Positions 42,701 through 54,305 of a DNA stretch of 64,000 nt are shown in pieces; the stretch's first letter is position 1; the number at the start of each line of letters is the position of its first letter. Source of the DNA: Lolium rigidum (Eukaryota > Streptophyta > Magnoliopsida > Poales > Poaceae). The notes under the pieces were generated by a model. The model was not told the DNA's origin and did no database searches. It worked only from the letters and a program-made list of their open reading frames with translations. The translations under genes and the position numbers were made by a program. The DNA is taken from assembly GCF_022539505.1 (NCBI RefSeq), contig NC_061514.1:342906644-342970643 (forward strand). The letters are read 5' to 3'.

Positions 42701-44836
42701 GGTTCAAATTGTTTCTGAAACTCTCACAAATGGATTGGAAAGTTTACTGCATGTTTTCACCATTTGCTTTAACTTTGGAGTTGCAGAACAGATAAAGGTT
42801 TGGAACTTGTTTGAGATGATTAAGAAAACATTCAGCAATCCTACAGAAGTGGAATCACTCAATTAGGTTCAAAAATGGATTTTTGATGAATTAAAAGCTA
42901 ACAGCCATGTCTGCAGAACACACAGAACAAGTTTAATTCACCACAAATCGTACACAACTCATAAAAATATGAGGTCAGCTGCATCTGAAAGGTATTGAAT
43001 AGGTGGTTCTTACCCAATTGGTTTCATTCAAAAATTCGTTTCCAAGCTCCTGGTTTAATTTGACAAAGTCAGATCTGACCAGATCTTGATCTGTGAACCA
43101 TTTCAATTTCAAGAGGTCATTTTAAGTGAAACCAATGCCATAATGAAGGTACTGGAGAGGGCTCTCACCCACAGTTGAGTTTGCTCAAAAAGGTTTTGTA
43201 AATCGGGAGAAATCTAACAAACAGTGATTCTGCATGTTTGCAGAACTTTAACTACCATGGAAAATCCGTAACGAATTTGAGGGGGAAACCACCGCCAAGT
43301 TGTAGATCTTTTCAATACCTATCTGTGGAACTTTGAATCACTCGATTTGGATCTGCACACGAGATTTGGCGGATTTTACAAGTTCGTACCAGAATCTGAA
43401 ACAGCAAGATACAGAAATTACTGCAAGGTTTTGGACGAACTTTGCTCAAGAACTTCAGATCTGAGGATAGCTCAAGCATTCTCCATGCTTGGACCAACAT
43501 GCACCTGCATCAAGATCCAATCTTAGTGAGATGGAGAAAGAAGAAAGTGAGACTGAACTCATCAAGGATTAGGGGAGAAGAGAGTGAGAGGGAGGCTCTC
43601 ATGGTGAGGAGGAGCTTGAGGGAGGAGGGAGCTTCATCTTGGAGTTCTTTCCATGGCCATGGCCGGCCATGGTAGCTAGGAGGAGCAGCAGCTCGTGAAG
43701 AAGAGGTAGGAGAGGGATGGGAGTGAGTGGAGGAAGGAGTGGGGAGTGAAAAATGAGAGCAAAGGGAGGTGGAGTGGCCGGCCAAGTGAGCTTTATAGAG
43801 GGAGAGAGTGGTGGCTGCCTCCTTTTTGATTGGCTAGGATGGGTGGCTGCCCATTTAATTGTTGGGGTAGTTGGGAGGCAAGGCTTGCAAGAGAAGAAAG
43901 TGGAGATGAAGAAATTTCAGCTCATGCATGCCAAGAGCTTGGCATGGCCGGCTACTTGTTGACATTACAAGTGGACAAGCAAGGTGCAATGCCACTTCAT
44001 GAGTGTCGACCAATGTTGAGTGTTGGGAGGTTTAGCTAAAAATGGTTTGATGATGTATTAAAATTTGGGAGATAAGTGATAATAGACATTGGTGCCTATG
44101 TGGGAGAATAAAACACTTAGATCAAATTGTCAATTTGGCCAAGAGATGATGGTGATGATTTACAAGGTTTCATGTGTATGCCATTTTTGGAGATGGCCAC
44201 CACAAGATTTGAGACTTGAACTAAGCAAAACAATATGAGACACATGGCACTCAAGTGCTCATGCAAGCACACACGGCACCACTTGTGTCATGCAAAGAAA
44301 ATAGATTTCTTCAAGTGATAAAGAGTCCAAGGTTTAGAGAGATAGTGAAGGATGTAATCATATACTCACAAGGATGAATATATTGACAAAAGTCATCAAT
44401 TCATGATGGAAAAGAATAGATGATTGAGATGGGTATAAGAGAGGGATGTAGCTAGGGGTAGACGATCCCAAGTTTTGAATTAAGGATGATTGAGCTATCT
44501 TGTACCACAAATAGAAAAATCAAGATGGCACACTCATGTTGTCACCAGGAGAGAGGTTTGATGTAGTAAGAAGGAAAACAATTCTTCCTAAGCCACACAT
44601 GTGTTTTATTTGGTGAGTTTCTTGTTTAACCACTAGGGGTGTTGTTCTATGAGGTAGCTCAAGACAAAATTTCAACAAGCAAATCAAGACAATTTATCTA
44701 CCAACAGATCAAGGCAATTCATCACAACAAACAAATCAAGGCAATTCATCTACTAAACCTATAGAAAAAGTTTTTGTTCCCCCTAATTTTTGCAATAAGG
44801 ACAATTAATCAAGGTTGCAAAAGTTGGGGTGTTACA
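39723..44836 (-). repeat. Element D 3' LTR (5114 bp)
   Basis: Nearly identical to 47048-52170. The first 1.4 kb show repeated 1-2 base deletions relative to the other LTR. Degenerate repeats with a spacing of about 330 bp occur near 42616 and 42950 (caaatcgta, aaaatatgaggyca, catctgaaaggta). GC-rich text (40480-40950) alternates with AT-rich text. ORFs of 60-90 codons are present in both LTRs but show no domain. Confidence 0.92.
43791..43798 (-). promoter_or_regulatory. TATA box inside the element D 3' LTR
   Basis: The minus strand reads ctctccctctataaagctcac, a strong plant TATA context, followed by a C/T-rich leader with nested atggccggccatgg. It lies about 1040 bp from the minus-strand LTR start. 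The equivalent in the 5' LTR is at 51127-51134. Confidence 0.65.
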
Positions 44837-47047
44837 GATCTTCCACCCTTAAAATAATCTCGTCCCGAGATTACTGAGTGTAGAACTAGAGGGGTTATAA
44901 AGTTTAACCAAAGTCAGACTCCATTCTTCTGTAGACGTGCCGTTGTTGAGAGGGTCGCAACTTCAGCTTCTGAGAGACATGATAGATTTCTTCCGAGGGC
45001 AAGCTTCGTGAAGGGTTGACTGCTCCATGCAGGTGTTGGATCTGTAGCTTCTTCACGATCATGGCGGAGGTTCAAGACTGTGGGAGGGTTAGTGCACTCG
45101 AACGGTGCTTTAGCAGGGTTGAAAACTTTTTAGAGTTAGCTTTAAGTTCTAGTGGAAGACAAAGTCTTCCACCCTTAAAATTGTTCATCAGGAGGGGCGT
45201 TAAAAACGTAAGCTTCGGCCACGGGTCTTGTCGGGCGCTCCTTGGAGAAGCCATTGATCCCTCGTCTTGAGTCGAACATCTTCAGAGAGCGTTGTGTAGT
45301 CCATGGCTTCAAGAGGGTTTAGTGCATCCCACGTTTCCAACGGTGTGTTAGAAAGGTTTAAAATTTTAGGGTTAGCTCCCACTTTTATTGGAAGACGGAG
45401 TCTTCCACCCTTAAGATTTTTCATCGGGTTCTCGGAAAAACTCAGAGCTTCTGCCTTGTAGTTCTGTCTGGGGATTCCGAAGAAGTCATCGGTCTTCCTT
45501 GTTCAGCTGAAGAATCTTCGGGGGCGACGTGCATACCACAACTTCAAGAGGCACTCACGTGTTAACTAAATCATATGGGACGCGCGGTGAGTTAGTAAGT
45601 TGATGAAACACCTAGTTGGTATCCATATGAAGCAACAATAGAGGTTGTCGAAGACAATATTTCGTTGGAGGGTCGGTGCTGACTTCTACCAGCTAAGAAG
45701 TTAGCGGGTAAACTACGCCTAAAATCTTGAGTCTTGAGGTATCTTCAGGAGCTTCACTTGATGAGGACCAGATGAACCATGTGATGTAGCTCGGCTTTGA
45801 TGCTATTGTTCTCTTAGCTTGTTAGACGGTGTGTTAGAGGGTGCTTTCAAGAAGATATCCTCGAGGTTAGCACGATTATTTTCCAAGGTTAGACCAAGTT
45901 AGTATGTCTTCTCGCAGAGGTGTAGTCACTCTTGAATGTAGGGCTTCTCCTTTCTTGGTGTAGTAGGGATGCTTCGGCTGATCTTGAAAGTAGTTAGTGC
46001 AGATAGGGGTCTGAGTTAGTTTTTCCGAGGGTTGAAAAACAACGGTTAACGGGTTTAACTCATCCAAAAACTAGCAGTTAGCATTTTATCGGCGAGATAG
46101 ACGAGGGTGAAAACTTATTAGGGAGGCTTTCTAAGCTAGGTCATCACACAAAGGGTGTTTTTCAAACCAAAAGATCAAGACAAACATGCACACAACAAAC
46201 AAATAAAAGACACTCAAGGCAGCACACTAGGGAACTACAAGCAATCATCACACCAGACATGGTACTCTAAGTACCTCACGGATGCCAAATACGTGGGGGT
46301 AGCTCAATCAACGTGATTGAGTTTGTCCTATCCATCCTATAGGTTTGGGGCTGGTCACATATGTTGATGTCTTCTTCGAGCTGATATAGACTTCAGCATG
46401 GATTCTTGTAGCAGTTTGTGGTGATGCGGCCTGGTGGTGAGTCGTCGATGTTGAGGTAGATGCGAAGACTACGTAGAACTTCTAGTCTCAATATCCCGGA
46501 AACATGAGGTCTTCGTAGAGGTAGCTGTTGAGGTGCTCCCGAAGTCGATATCTTCTCGTGGCTGGCCTAAAAATTACTAGTCAAGAAACTGAGGACTTGA
46601 TCCCAGACGACTGCAAAAAGGTGCAAGTCCACAGAGGAACAAGGTCAGATCTTTGACAAACTTTGGTGATAACCAAAGACATGTTCTTATTATTCTTTTA
46701 TCTGCACACTAAGTCGGCCTCCAATCTTCAATAGTTGTTGTTGGAGATACGTGAGACTTCATAAAAAGTTGATCCATCTTCGATTTCGAGTCTCCGGGTC
46801 TGAGTTGGGGACATCGTCCAACATGTAGGTTTGAAGTGGTTGAGATAGTAGAGCAAGAATTTAAAAACCTTTTTATAAAGCGGAGAGATAAGAATTTAGA
46901 AGCTTTGAATAAATAAGAGGAATAGAAGCTATACTTCCGACTACAGAAAGAATTTGTTTCGTAAATATTTTCCCCAGGTACTTGTTTCCTAACTAACGTC
47001 CATGCTAACTAAGGTCTCCTACGATCAGCATAGCTCGATACCGGCTA
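44837..47047 (-). other. Element D internal domain, noncoding
   Basis: No gag, protease or polymerase signature. On the minus strand the end next to the 3' LTR is ttaagggtggaagatc (44837-44852), a polypurine tract. The same tract recurs inside at about 45164-45181 and 45400-45415, each within a degenerate repeated block of about 236 bp (landmarks: attagtgcactcgaacggtg type, gaagac, gtcttccaccctta). At the other end the minus strand has ccggtatcgagc just after the LTR (about 47035-47046), a degenerate version of the tRNA-Met primer site. Confidence 0.65.
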
Positions 47048-50000
47048 CGTGGGGACCCCGGACTAGCTGTCCAAAATCCCTGTTATGTATATAATTCACG
47101 ATCCCATGATCGGTGCGCCGTGAACACATAACCGAACCGATATCAAATTACACCATCCATTACAAAGCGGAATAAGAAAATTACAACATGGTCACATGAC
47201 CAATACTTACATAATAGCCTCGAAGGGCCTAACTAAACATCGGAGTAGCAACATCACTTCGAGCAGCGCAGTACCCAAGTCATCCGCCATAACCCTACGA
47301 GCAGCCGAGCGGGAAGACGTTCCTAGCTCGCATAGACGTCGCCAACTCCTTCTTCATCCGCCGTGTTCCTCCAAGTCTGGCCAAGTAAATAGCCAGGGAC
47401 AAAGCCGTGAGTACATTTGGAATTGTACTCGCAAACCATCAAGAAAGGTACTTTGCAAGAGTGCAAGATAACAAGTGCTAGTCTAAGATGACAAGAGGGA
47501 AGAGCTAATTTCTCTAGTGGAAATAGCATGTGGAAGAGAAATAGATGTTCTCTTGTGGATATAGCATGCCGGCATCTCAAGTCGATGCGGACACTCAAGA
47601 GTGGTATCTATGACATCTCTATATCTTTATTGAAGAAGATACTTCAAAAGATAGCTATGACATATCTATATTTTTATTGAAGAAGAGTTAGCATACCGCC
47701 ATCTCAGGTGATGGGGATACTAGGGAAGTCCTATGACATCTCTATCTTTCTTAAAGAATTCATCTTCATGAAACACTAGGAAGGGAGTAACCCAATTTGT
47801 ATTCCAAACCCTCGACCATCTCCATGTGGTCGACAAAGCCTCTTTCCCGTACCCTTCCGGTACTTCCAACACACGCATTTCCTTTGGAAATCATTTTCAA
47901 AACCAAAACTCGACACGGCTCGGTAACGGCCATCCCAACCGTCCATGACCGCGGACGCGGCTATTCGAATAGTTTTAACTCTGCAGAGTGTGCGCACTTT
48001 CACCACAAGAACCGACAAATCCGCCGGGATCATCCCCGGTTCGACATACAAAAGTATGCGAGGCTCGGATAATCAGTCATAGTCTTTCGCCTGTCTCCTT
48101 TGGCACAAGTCCTTCCCTGCGGGCTTACCCCTTCCCGGCACCCCGGCAGCATACCTCCTTTTGAGCGTATCTCCGGCGCCATGACGAAGACCCTCGGTAA
48201 TCGTCCGGCTATCGAGTTAAGACAGTGTATTGCCTCCTCCAGAGCGCAACCCGGCGTCAGAGGTCGTCGTGACCCTCCCTAGAAAGTTGTGAAGGGTGCT
48301 CATGCCAATTTCAACAGACGTCGGACTAAGCCCATACCCACTTTGGATAATGTGGTTGCGCTGTGTAATTGTTCCGGGCGAATACAAAGAAACATGTGTC
48401 GTTTTTCTCAAAACCCAACTCACACACACATTCCTTTTCTCCAACCATCTTTGATCAAGATCCTTTTTCCTTCATAAACCATACACTTGGGTAGAGTTAA
48501 CTTACCCAAGGTTTTCACAAACATTTACAACAAGGTAAGCCTTGAGGGGTTCCCAACCTAAAGTTTCATGAGATGAACTACTATTGCACTACGGCCGAGA
48601 TGAGAGTCATCACGCCATAGATGAGGTATAGAGGGGTAGTGGAGTGGATCGTACTTGCTTATGGTAAGCATGTATTATGACAACACAAGGAGGAATATAC
48701 TCTCAGATTTGTGGTGGTAACTATACAACTTAGATAGTGGAGTATCACTATCCAACATACTCTCCAATAGGGTACACGGCATACTCCTCTCAATTTGAGA
48801 ATACACCAAGATCATGACATTGATACCTCTATACTACAAAGGGGGTGGGTGTGGTGTAAGTCATTATCTTGAGATGAAACATGCTCAAGTTGAGCATACA
48901 AGATAACCAAGTGGAAAAGCACGGCCATAATACCATGCATCCCATAATCACAACGACAATAGTGGAGTATCACCACTAGGGAGTACCCCACTTGCAATCA
49001 CACACATAGATGACATAAATAGAGAGAACAACACACATAGAATTCAAGGTGCTTTGGACATCAACAAATGACATCCAACTAGACACCAATCAGAGATCAA
49101 AAGATGGCTTGCCTTGGCTTATTTGTCCCTGGACTTCTTCAACTCCATCAATATAAGAATCCCAACAACATAAATAAAATCCTCGTCCGATTCCACTTCT
49201 TCTTCTTCTCCGGAATTGTTCGCATCTATCGCCGGAAAATATAAAAGGAACACAATCAATCACATTGCACCAACAAAACAAACATACAACAATCAACAAC
49301 TAACCACTGCAGCCAAGGGATAACATACTAAGGACTTATAGATATCACAAAACAAATTCAAGAGTTTTAATTTAGAAAACCCCATTTATTTACCTAGTAG
49401 AGGTATGAGAGTGCCACGACTTAGCAATTGCCTCTCTAGGTATCACCATGGCACAAACTAAGTATCCCCTGGTAGATAACATCATAAAGAGGACAAGTGC
49501 ATTAGTTTGGCCTCACAAACATTCACAATGCATTTTCAAACATTTTTGGAAAAGTAGAAATCAGTTTTCCTAATTTAATTTGCTCACTTAACATTATACA
49601 AAAATAGGAAGCAAACCATATACCACATCATTTGAAAACTTAAGCAAAACAAAAGAGCTAAAGTTAAGTTGCAGAGGTTTTGTTTTTCAAGCATAAAACA
49701 AAGGTTGCCCATCTCTACTAAAAAGAGTTTGTCATGGGTTTTAAATAAACCGAAAAGTTTTGCTTCAACAATGCTTGTCACACATAAACATTACTAACAG
49801 CAACAAATATGTATGAACAGAGACTAATAATATTTTTCCTATGATAGCCAGTACTAATACAAGACTAACCCAATTGGAATCACCCAAAAATATTAAACCT
49901 ACAATTTTAGGAATTTCTTTGAATCTGACTGTACAGAAAACAAGATCTGTAGGCCATAAATCGTAGAAAAATCCTGAAAATATGAGGCCACAGGCATTTG

Positions 50001-52170
50001 AAAGGTAATTAAACAGAGAAGCATACACAATTGGATTTGGGTTCAAATTGTTTCTGAAACTCTCACAAATGGATTGGAAAGTTTACTGCATGTTTTCACC
50101 ATTTGCTTTAACTTTGGAGTTGCAGAACAGATAAAGGTTTGGAACTTGTTTGAGATGATTAAGAAAACATTCAGCAATCCTACAGAAGTGGAATCACTCA
50201 ATTAGGTTCAAAAATGGATTTTTGATGAATTAAAAGCTAACAGCCATGTCTGCAGAACACACAGAACAAGTTTAATTCACCACAAATCGTACACAACTCA
50301 TAAAAATATGAGGTCAGCTGCATCTGAAAGGTATTGAATAGGTGGTTCTTACCCAATTGGTTTCATTCAAAAATTCGTTTCCAAGCTCCTGGTTTAATTC
50401 GACAAAGTCAGATCTGACCAGATCTTGATCTGTGAACCATTTCAATTTCAAGAGGTCATTTTAAGTGAAACCAATGCCATAATGAAGGTACTGGAGAGGG
50501 CTCTCACCCACAGTTGAGTTTGCTCAAAAAGGTTTTGTAAATCGGGAGAAATCTAACAAACAGTGATTCTGCATGTTTGCAGAACTTTAATTACCATGGA
50601 AAATCCGTAACGAATTTGAGGGGGAAACCACCGCCAAGTTGTAGATCTTTTCAATACCTATCTGTGGAACTTTGAATCACTCGATTTGGATCTGCACACG
50701 AGATTTGGCGGATTTTACAAGTTCGTACCAGAATCTGAAACAGCAAGATACAGAAATTACTGCAAGGTTTTGGACGAACTTTGCTCAAGAACTTCAGATC
50801 TGAGGATAGCTCAAGCATTCTCCATGCTTGGACCAACATGCACCTGCATCAAGATCCAATCTAGTGAGAGGAGAAAGGAGAAAGTGAGCTGGACTCATCA
50901 AAGATTAGGGGAGAAGAGAGTGAGAGAGATGCTCTCATGGTGAGGGGAAGCTTGAGGGAGGAGGGAGCTTCATCTTGGAGTGGTTTCCATGGCCATGGCC
51001 GGCCATAGAGCTTGGGAGGAGCAGCAGCTCATGGAGAAGAGGTAGGAGAGGGATGGGAGTGAGTGGAGGAAGGAGTGGGGAGTGAAAAATGAGAGCAAAG
51101 GGAGGTGGAGTGGCCGGCCAAGTGAGCTTTATAGAGGGAGAGAGTGGTGGCTGCCTCCTTTTTGATTGGCTAGGATGGGTGGCTGCCCATTTAATTGTTG
51201 GGGTAGTTGGGAGGCAAGGCTTGCAAGAGAAGAAAGTGGAGATGAAGAAATTTCAGCTCATGCATGCCAAGAGCTTGGCATGGCCGGCTACTTGTTGACA
51301 TTACAAGTGGACAAGCAAGGTGCAATGCCACTTCATGAGTGTCGACCAATGTTGAGTGTTGGGAGGTTTAGCTAAAAATGGTTTGATGATGTATTAAAAT
51401 TTGGGAGATAAGTGATAATAGACATTGGTGCCTATGTGGGAGAATAAAACACTTAGATCAAATTGTCAATTTGGCCAAGAGATGATGGTGATGATTTACA
51501 AGGTTTCATGTGTATGCCATTTTTGGAGATGGCCACCACAAGATTTGAGACTTGAACTAAGCAAAACAATATGAGACACATGGCACTCAAGTGCTCATGC
51601 AACACACACGGCACCACTTGTGTCATGCAAAGAAAATAGATTTCTTCAAGTGATAAAGAGTCCAAGCTTTAGAGAGATAGTGAAGGATGTAATCATACAC
51701 TCACAAGGATGAATATATTGACAAAAGTCATCAATTCATGATGGAAAAGAATAGATGATTGAGATGGGTATAAGAGAGGGATGTAGCTAGGGGTAGACGA
51801 TCCCAAGTTTTGAATTAAGGATGATTGAGCTATCGTGTACCACAAATAGAAAAATCAAGATGGCACACTCATGTTGTCACCAGGAGAGAGGTTTGATGTA
51901 GTAAGAAGGAAAACAATTCTTCCTAAGCCACACATGTGTTTAATTTGGTGAGTTGCTTGTTTAACCACTAGGGGTGTTGTTCTATGAGGTAGCTCAAGAC
52001 AAAACTCAACAAGCAAATCAAGACAATTCATCTACCAACAGATCAAGGCAATTCATCACAACAAACAAATCAAGGCAATTCATCTACTAAACCTATAGAA
52101 AAAGTTTTTGTTCCCCCTAATTTTTGCAATAAGGACAATTAATCAAGGTTGCAAAAGTTGGGGTGTTACA
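47048..52170 (-). repeat. Element D 5' LTR (5123 bp)
   Basis: It ends ggggtgttaca on the plus strand like its partner, but its other terminus reads cgtgggg instead of tgtgggg, a change of the terminal TG. The TATA box is at 51127-51134 (minus strand). The long stretch between that box and the primer site would be transcribed as a 4-kb R/U5 leader. Confidence 0.92.
51127..51134 (-). promoter_or_regulatory. TATA box inside the element D 5' LTR
   Basis: Minus-strand ctataaag with the same surroundings as at 43791-43798. This is the copy that could drive the full element transcript. Confidence 0.65.
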
Positions 52171-52175
52171 CTTGA

Positions 52176-53196
52176 TACGTCTCAAACGTATCTATAATTT
52201 CTTATGTTCCATGCTAGTTTTATGACAATACTCACATGTTTTATATACACTTTATATCATTTTTATGCATTTTACGGCACTAACCTATTAACAAGATGCC
52301 GAAGCGCCAGTTCCTGTTTTCTGCTATTTTTGGTTTCAGAAATCCTACACAGGAAATATTCTCGGAATTGGACGAAACAAAAGACCACGGTCTTATTTTC
52401 CACGGAGCCTTCCAGAAGTCCGAAGAGGAAACTAAGAGGAGCCGAGGGGGCCCCACACCACCAGGCGGCGCGGCCAAGAGGGGGGGTGCCGCCCTATGGG
52501 GTGGGCCCCTCGAGCGTCCCCCGACTCTGCCCCTTTGCCTATATATTCTCTCCGTCGCGAAAACCCTAGGACCGAGTGACACGATACGAGAAAAGTTCCA
52601 GAGACGCCGCCGCCGCCAATCCCATCTCAGGGGATTCAGGAGATCGCCTTCGGCACCCTGCCGGAGAGGGGAATCATCACCCGGAGGACTCTACATCACC
52701 ATGATCGCCTTCGGACTGAAGCGTGAGTAGTTCATCCTTGGACTATGGGTCCATAGCAGTAGCTAGATGGTTGTCTTCTCCTCTTGTGCTATCATGTTTA
52801 GATCTTGTGAGCTGCCTATCATGATCAAGATCATCTATTTGTAATGCTACATGTTGTGTTTGTTGGGATCCGATGAATATGGAATACTATGTCAAGATGA
52901 TTATTGATCTATCATATATGTGTTGTTTATGATCTTGCATGCTCTCCGTTGCTAGTAGAGGCTCTGGCCAAGTTGATACTTGTGACACCAAGAGGGAGTA
53001 TTTATGCTCGATAGTGGGTTCATGCCTCCATTGAATGCAGGACGAGTGATGAAATTTCTAAGGTTATGGATGTGATGTTGCCACTAGGGATAAAACAACA
53101 ATGCTTTGTCTAAGGATATTTGTATTTTTTTACATTACGCACAGTACTTAATGCAATTGTCTGTTGTTTGCAACTTAATACTGGAAGGGGTGCGGA
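52176..53196 (+). repeat. Element B 3' LTR, truncated
   Basis: It continues tga (39720-39722) and matches the 5' LTR through gcttcttcgg-type GC block, TATA box (ctatatattc, 52539-52548), leader and AT-rich part, up to ggaaggggtgcggat. After 53196 similarity stops, leaving out the last 565 bp or so of the LTR. Confidence 0.9.
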
Positions 53197-53680
53197 TCAA
53201 TATTAAAATACAATTGTTGCAAAATATCATCATATAAACAAATTAAACATTATGTCATAATGGAACTACCTAGCGATCAATATTACACACTAGTAGCAAC
53301 ACCACGTAACTGACGCAATAAAACGTCATCCTCAGAAGAGATCCCAAACTCTTCCCATAGGAACGCATCGCGGCCGCGCTGGTAATGGATGACTTCTCTT
53401 CTTCGTATTGTAAGGCGAGCTGAAGTTCAGGGTCATTGTAGGCGGCGCAGCTGAGTTTGGGTTTTGCGATGTAGGCGGGACACTTGTAAGCTCGTAATGG
53501 AATTGTGTTTGGTGTTTTGTGCCGTTAATTGGGTGCTTAGAGCGTCCGTTTACGAGAGCTCTAGAGGTAGAGGGATAAGTGCGGGAACTGGTGACTGTGT
53601 GGCGGGGTGTGATGGGTTTAAAATTTTGGATTGTGCGAGTACATAAATTTTGCCTACTGGTACAAATGTAGAGTAGTAAT
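53197..53680 (-). other. Unidentified low-copy-looking segment, possible gene tail
   Basis: It has no resemblance to the transposons around it. On the minus strand, 53290-53460 is coding-like in two alternative frames (one with NDPELQLALQYEEEKSSI, another with DAFLWEEFGISSEDDVLL ending VATSV and a TAA near 53290) followed by an AT-rich, 3'-UTR-like stretch. This would fit the end of a captured or degraded host gene with one frameshift. No family was recognised. Confidence 0.3.
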
Positions 53681-53765
53681 ACCTCTATCCCAAATCTTAA
53701 GGCTTATATTGTAATTCTAAAAAGTCAAACTATGTCAAGTTTGACCAAGTTTGTCTAGACTGTGG
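53681..53765. mobile_element. MITE-like fragment
   Basis: tacctctatcccaaatctta, ggcttatattg and aaaaagtcaaactatg followed by aagtttgaccaagttt resemble one half of a Stowaway/Mariner-type grass MITE. The other half is absent, so it is a fragment or was cut at about 53765. Confidence 0.45.
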
Positions 53766-53769
53766 CATA

Positions 53770-54305
53770 GACTTCGGCATGTCGTGTTGGATGTTATTTT
53801 TATGATATGCTTAGTATTTATTGCTGCATCATGACTTTTTTCAAATATCTGAGGGTGCTTAATGTGCCATTGAAAGAATCATGTGTTTTTTTTATCATAG
53901 AAGCATAATATTGTGATATTCTTCTTTGATGCTTTATTGGGTTGACTTGGCACATGCTTATACCATGTTATGACTACCAACCAGTCAACTAAAGACTTCA
54001 TGATCATTTAGTTTTTTATTTGTGTTATCACTTTATGGCTTGATTAATATTTTTTGTCGCTATGCATGATTATGGCCATTATTGCTCTCTTAGTTGGTCG
54101 CTCCCAGTCTTTTGCTAGCCTTCGCATGTACTGAGTATGAAGCTCTACTTGTGCATCCAACCACTAAAAACCAAAGTTTGCCAATTGTGTCCACCATATC
54201 TACCTGTTAGCATTTGCTATTCCAAGTATATTCATCATGTTTTTATCTATCTTTCGAATTGATTATGAGAAAAATAGTAAGTAAAGCTCTCACAAACTTG
54301 ATGGC
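53770..54305 (+). mobile_element. Fragment of C-like internal sequence
   Basis: The text parallels element C 36090-36500: ttgacttggcacatgctta, ttgtcgctatgcatgattat, ggtcgctcccagtcttttgc, tagccttcgcatgtactgag and tgtccaccatatctacct. It stops at 54305, where an LTR of the same family (element E) begins. It lacks a polypurine tract at that junction, so E is inserted into this older copy rather than being its own 3' LTR. Confidence 0.65.

Larger units (their letters stand above)
39723..52170 (-). mobile_element. Element D: LARD-type element with 5.1-kb LTRs
   Basis: Two LTRs of 5114 bp (39723-44836) and 5123 bp (47048-52170) enclose only 2.2 kb of internal sequence. TSD cttga is at 39718-39722 and 52171-52175. 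In minus orientation the LTR starts TGTAACACCCC and ends GGTCCCCACA. No coding domain is present, so it is a large retrotransposon derivative (LARD) of the kind described in barley as Sukkula; assignment to that family is by structure only. It inserted 3 bp inside the 3' LTR of B. Confidence 0.92.
8614..53196 (+). mobile_element. Element B: non-autonomous Gypsy-type LTR element, host of A, Angela, C and D
   Basis: B is LTR (8614-8893 plus 15676-16984, 1589 bp), tRNA-Asp primer site, gag-protease ORF, a long 3' noncoding region, polypurine tract (39703-39718) and 3' LTR (39720-39722 plus 52176-53196). LTR ends are TGATACG...TTATCA. Four younger elements interrupt it, each with matching TSDs. 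It carries no reverse transcriptase or integrase. The 5-bp left flank is agcat (8609-8613). The right flank cannot be tested because the 3' LTR is cut off about 565 bp early. The family resembles the large Sabrina/WHAM-like group of Pooideae Gypsy elements; the name is unverified. Confidence 0.9.

Noticed and set aside
43510..43785. Minus-strand ORF of 91 codons in the LTR of D
   Set aside because: It lies just after the TATA box and is Ser/Pro-rich from CT-rich leader sequence; the copy in the other LTR is disrupted.
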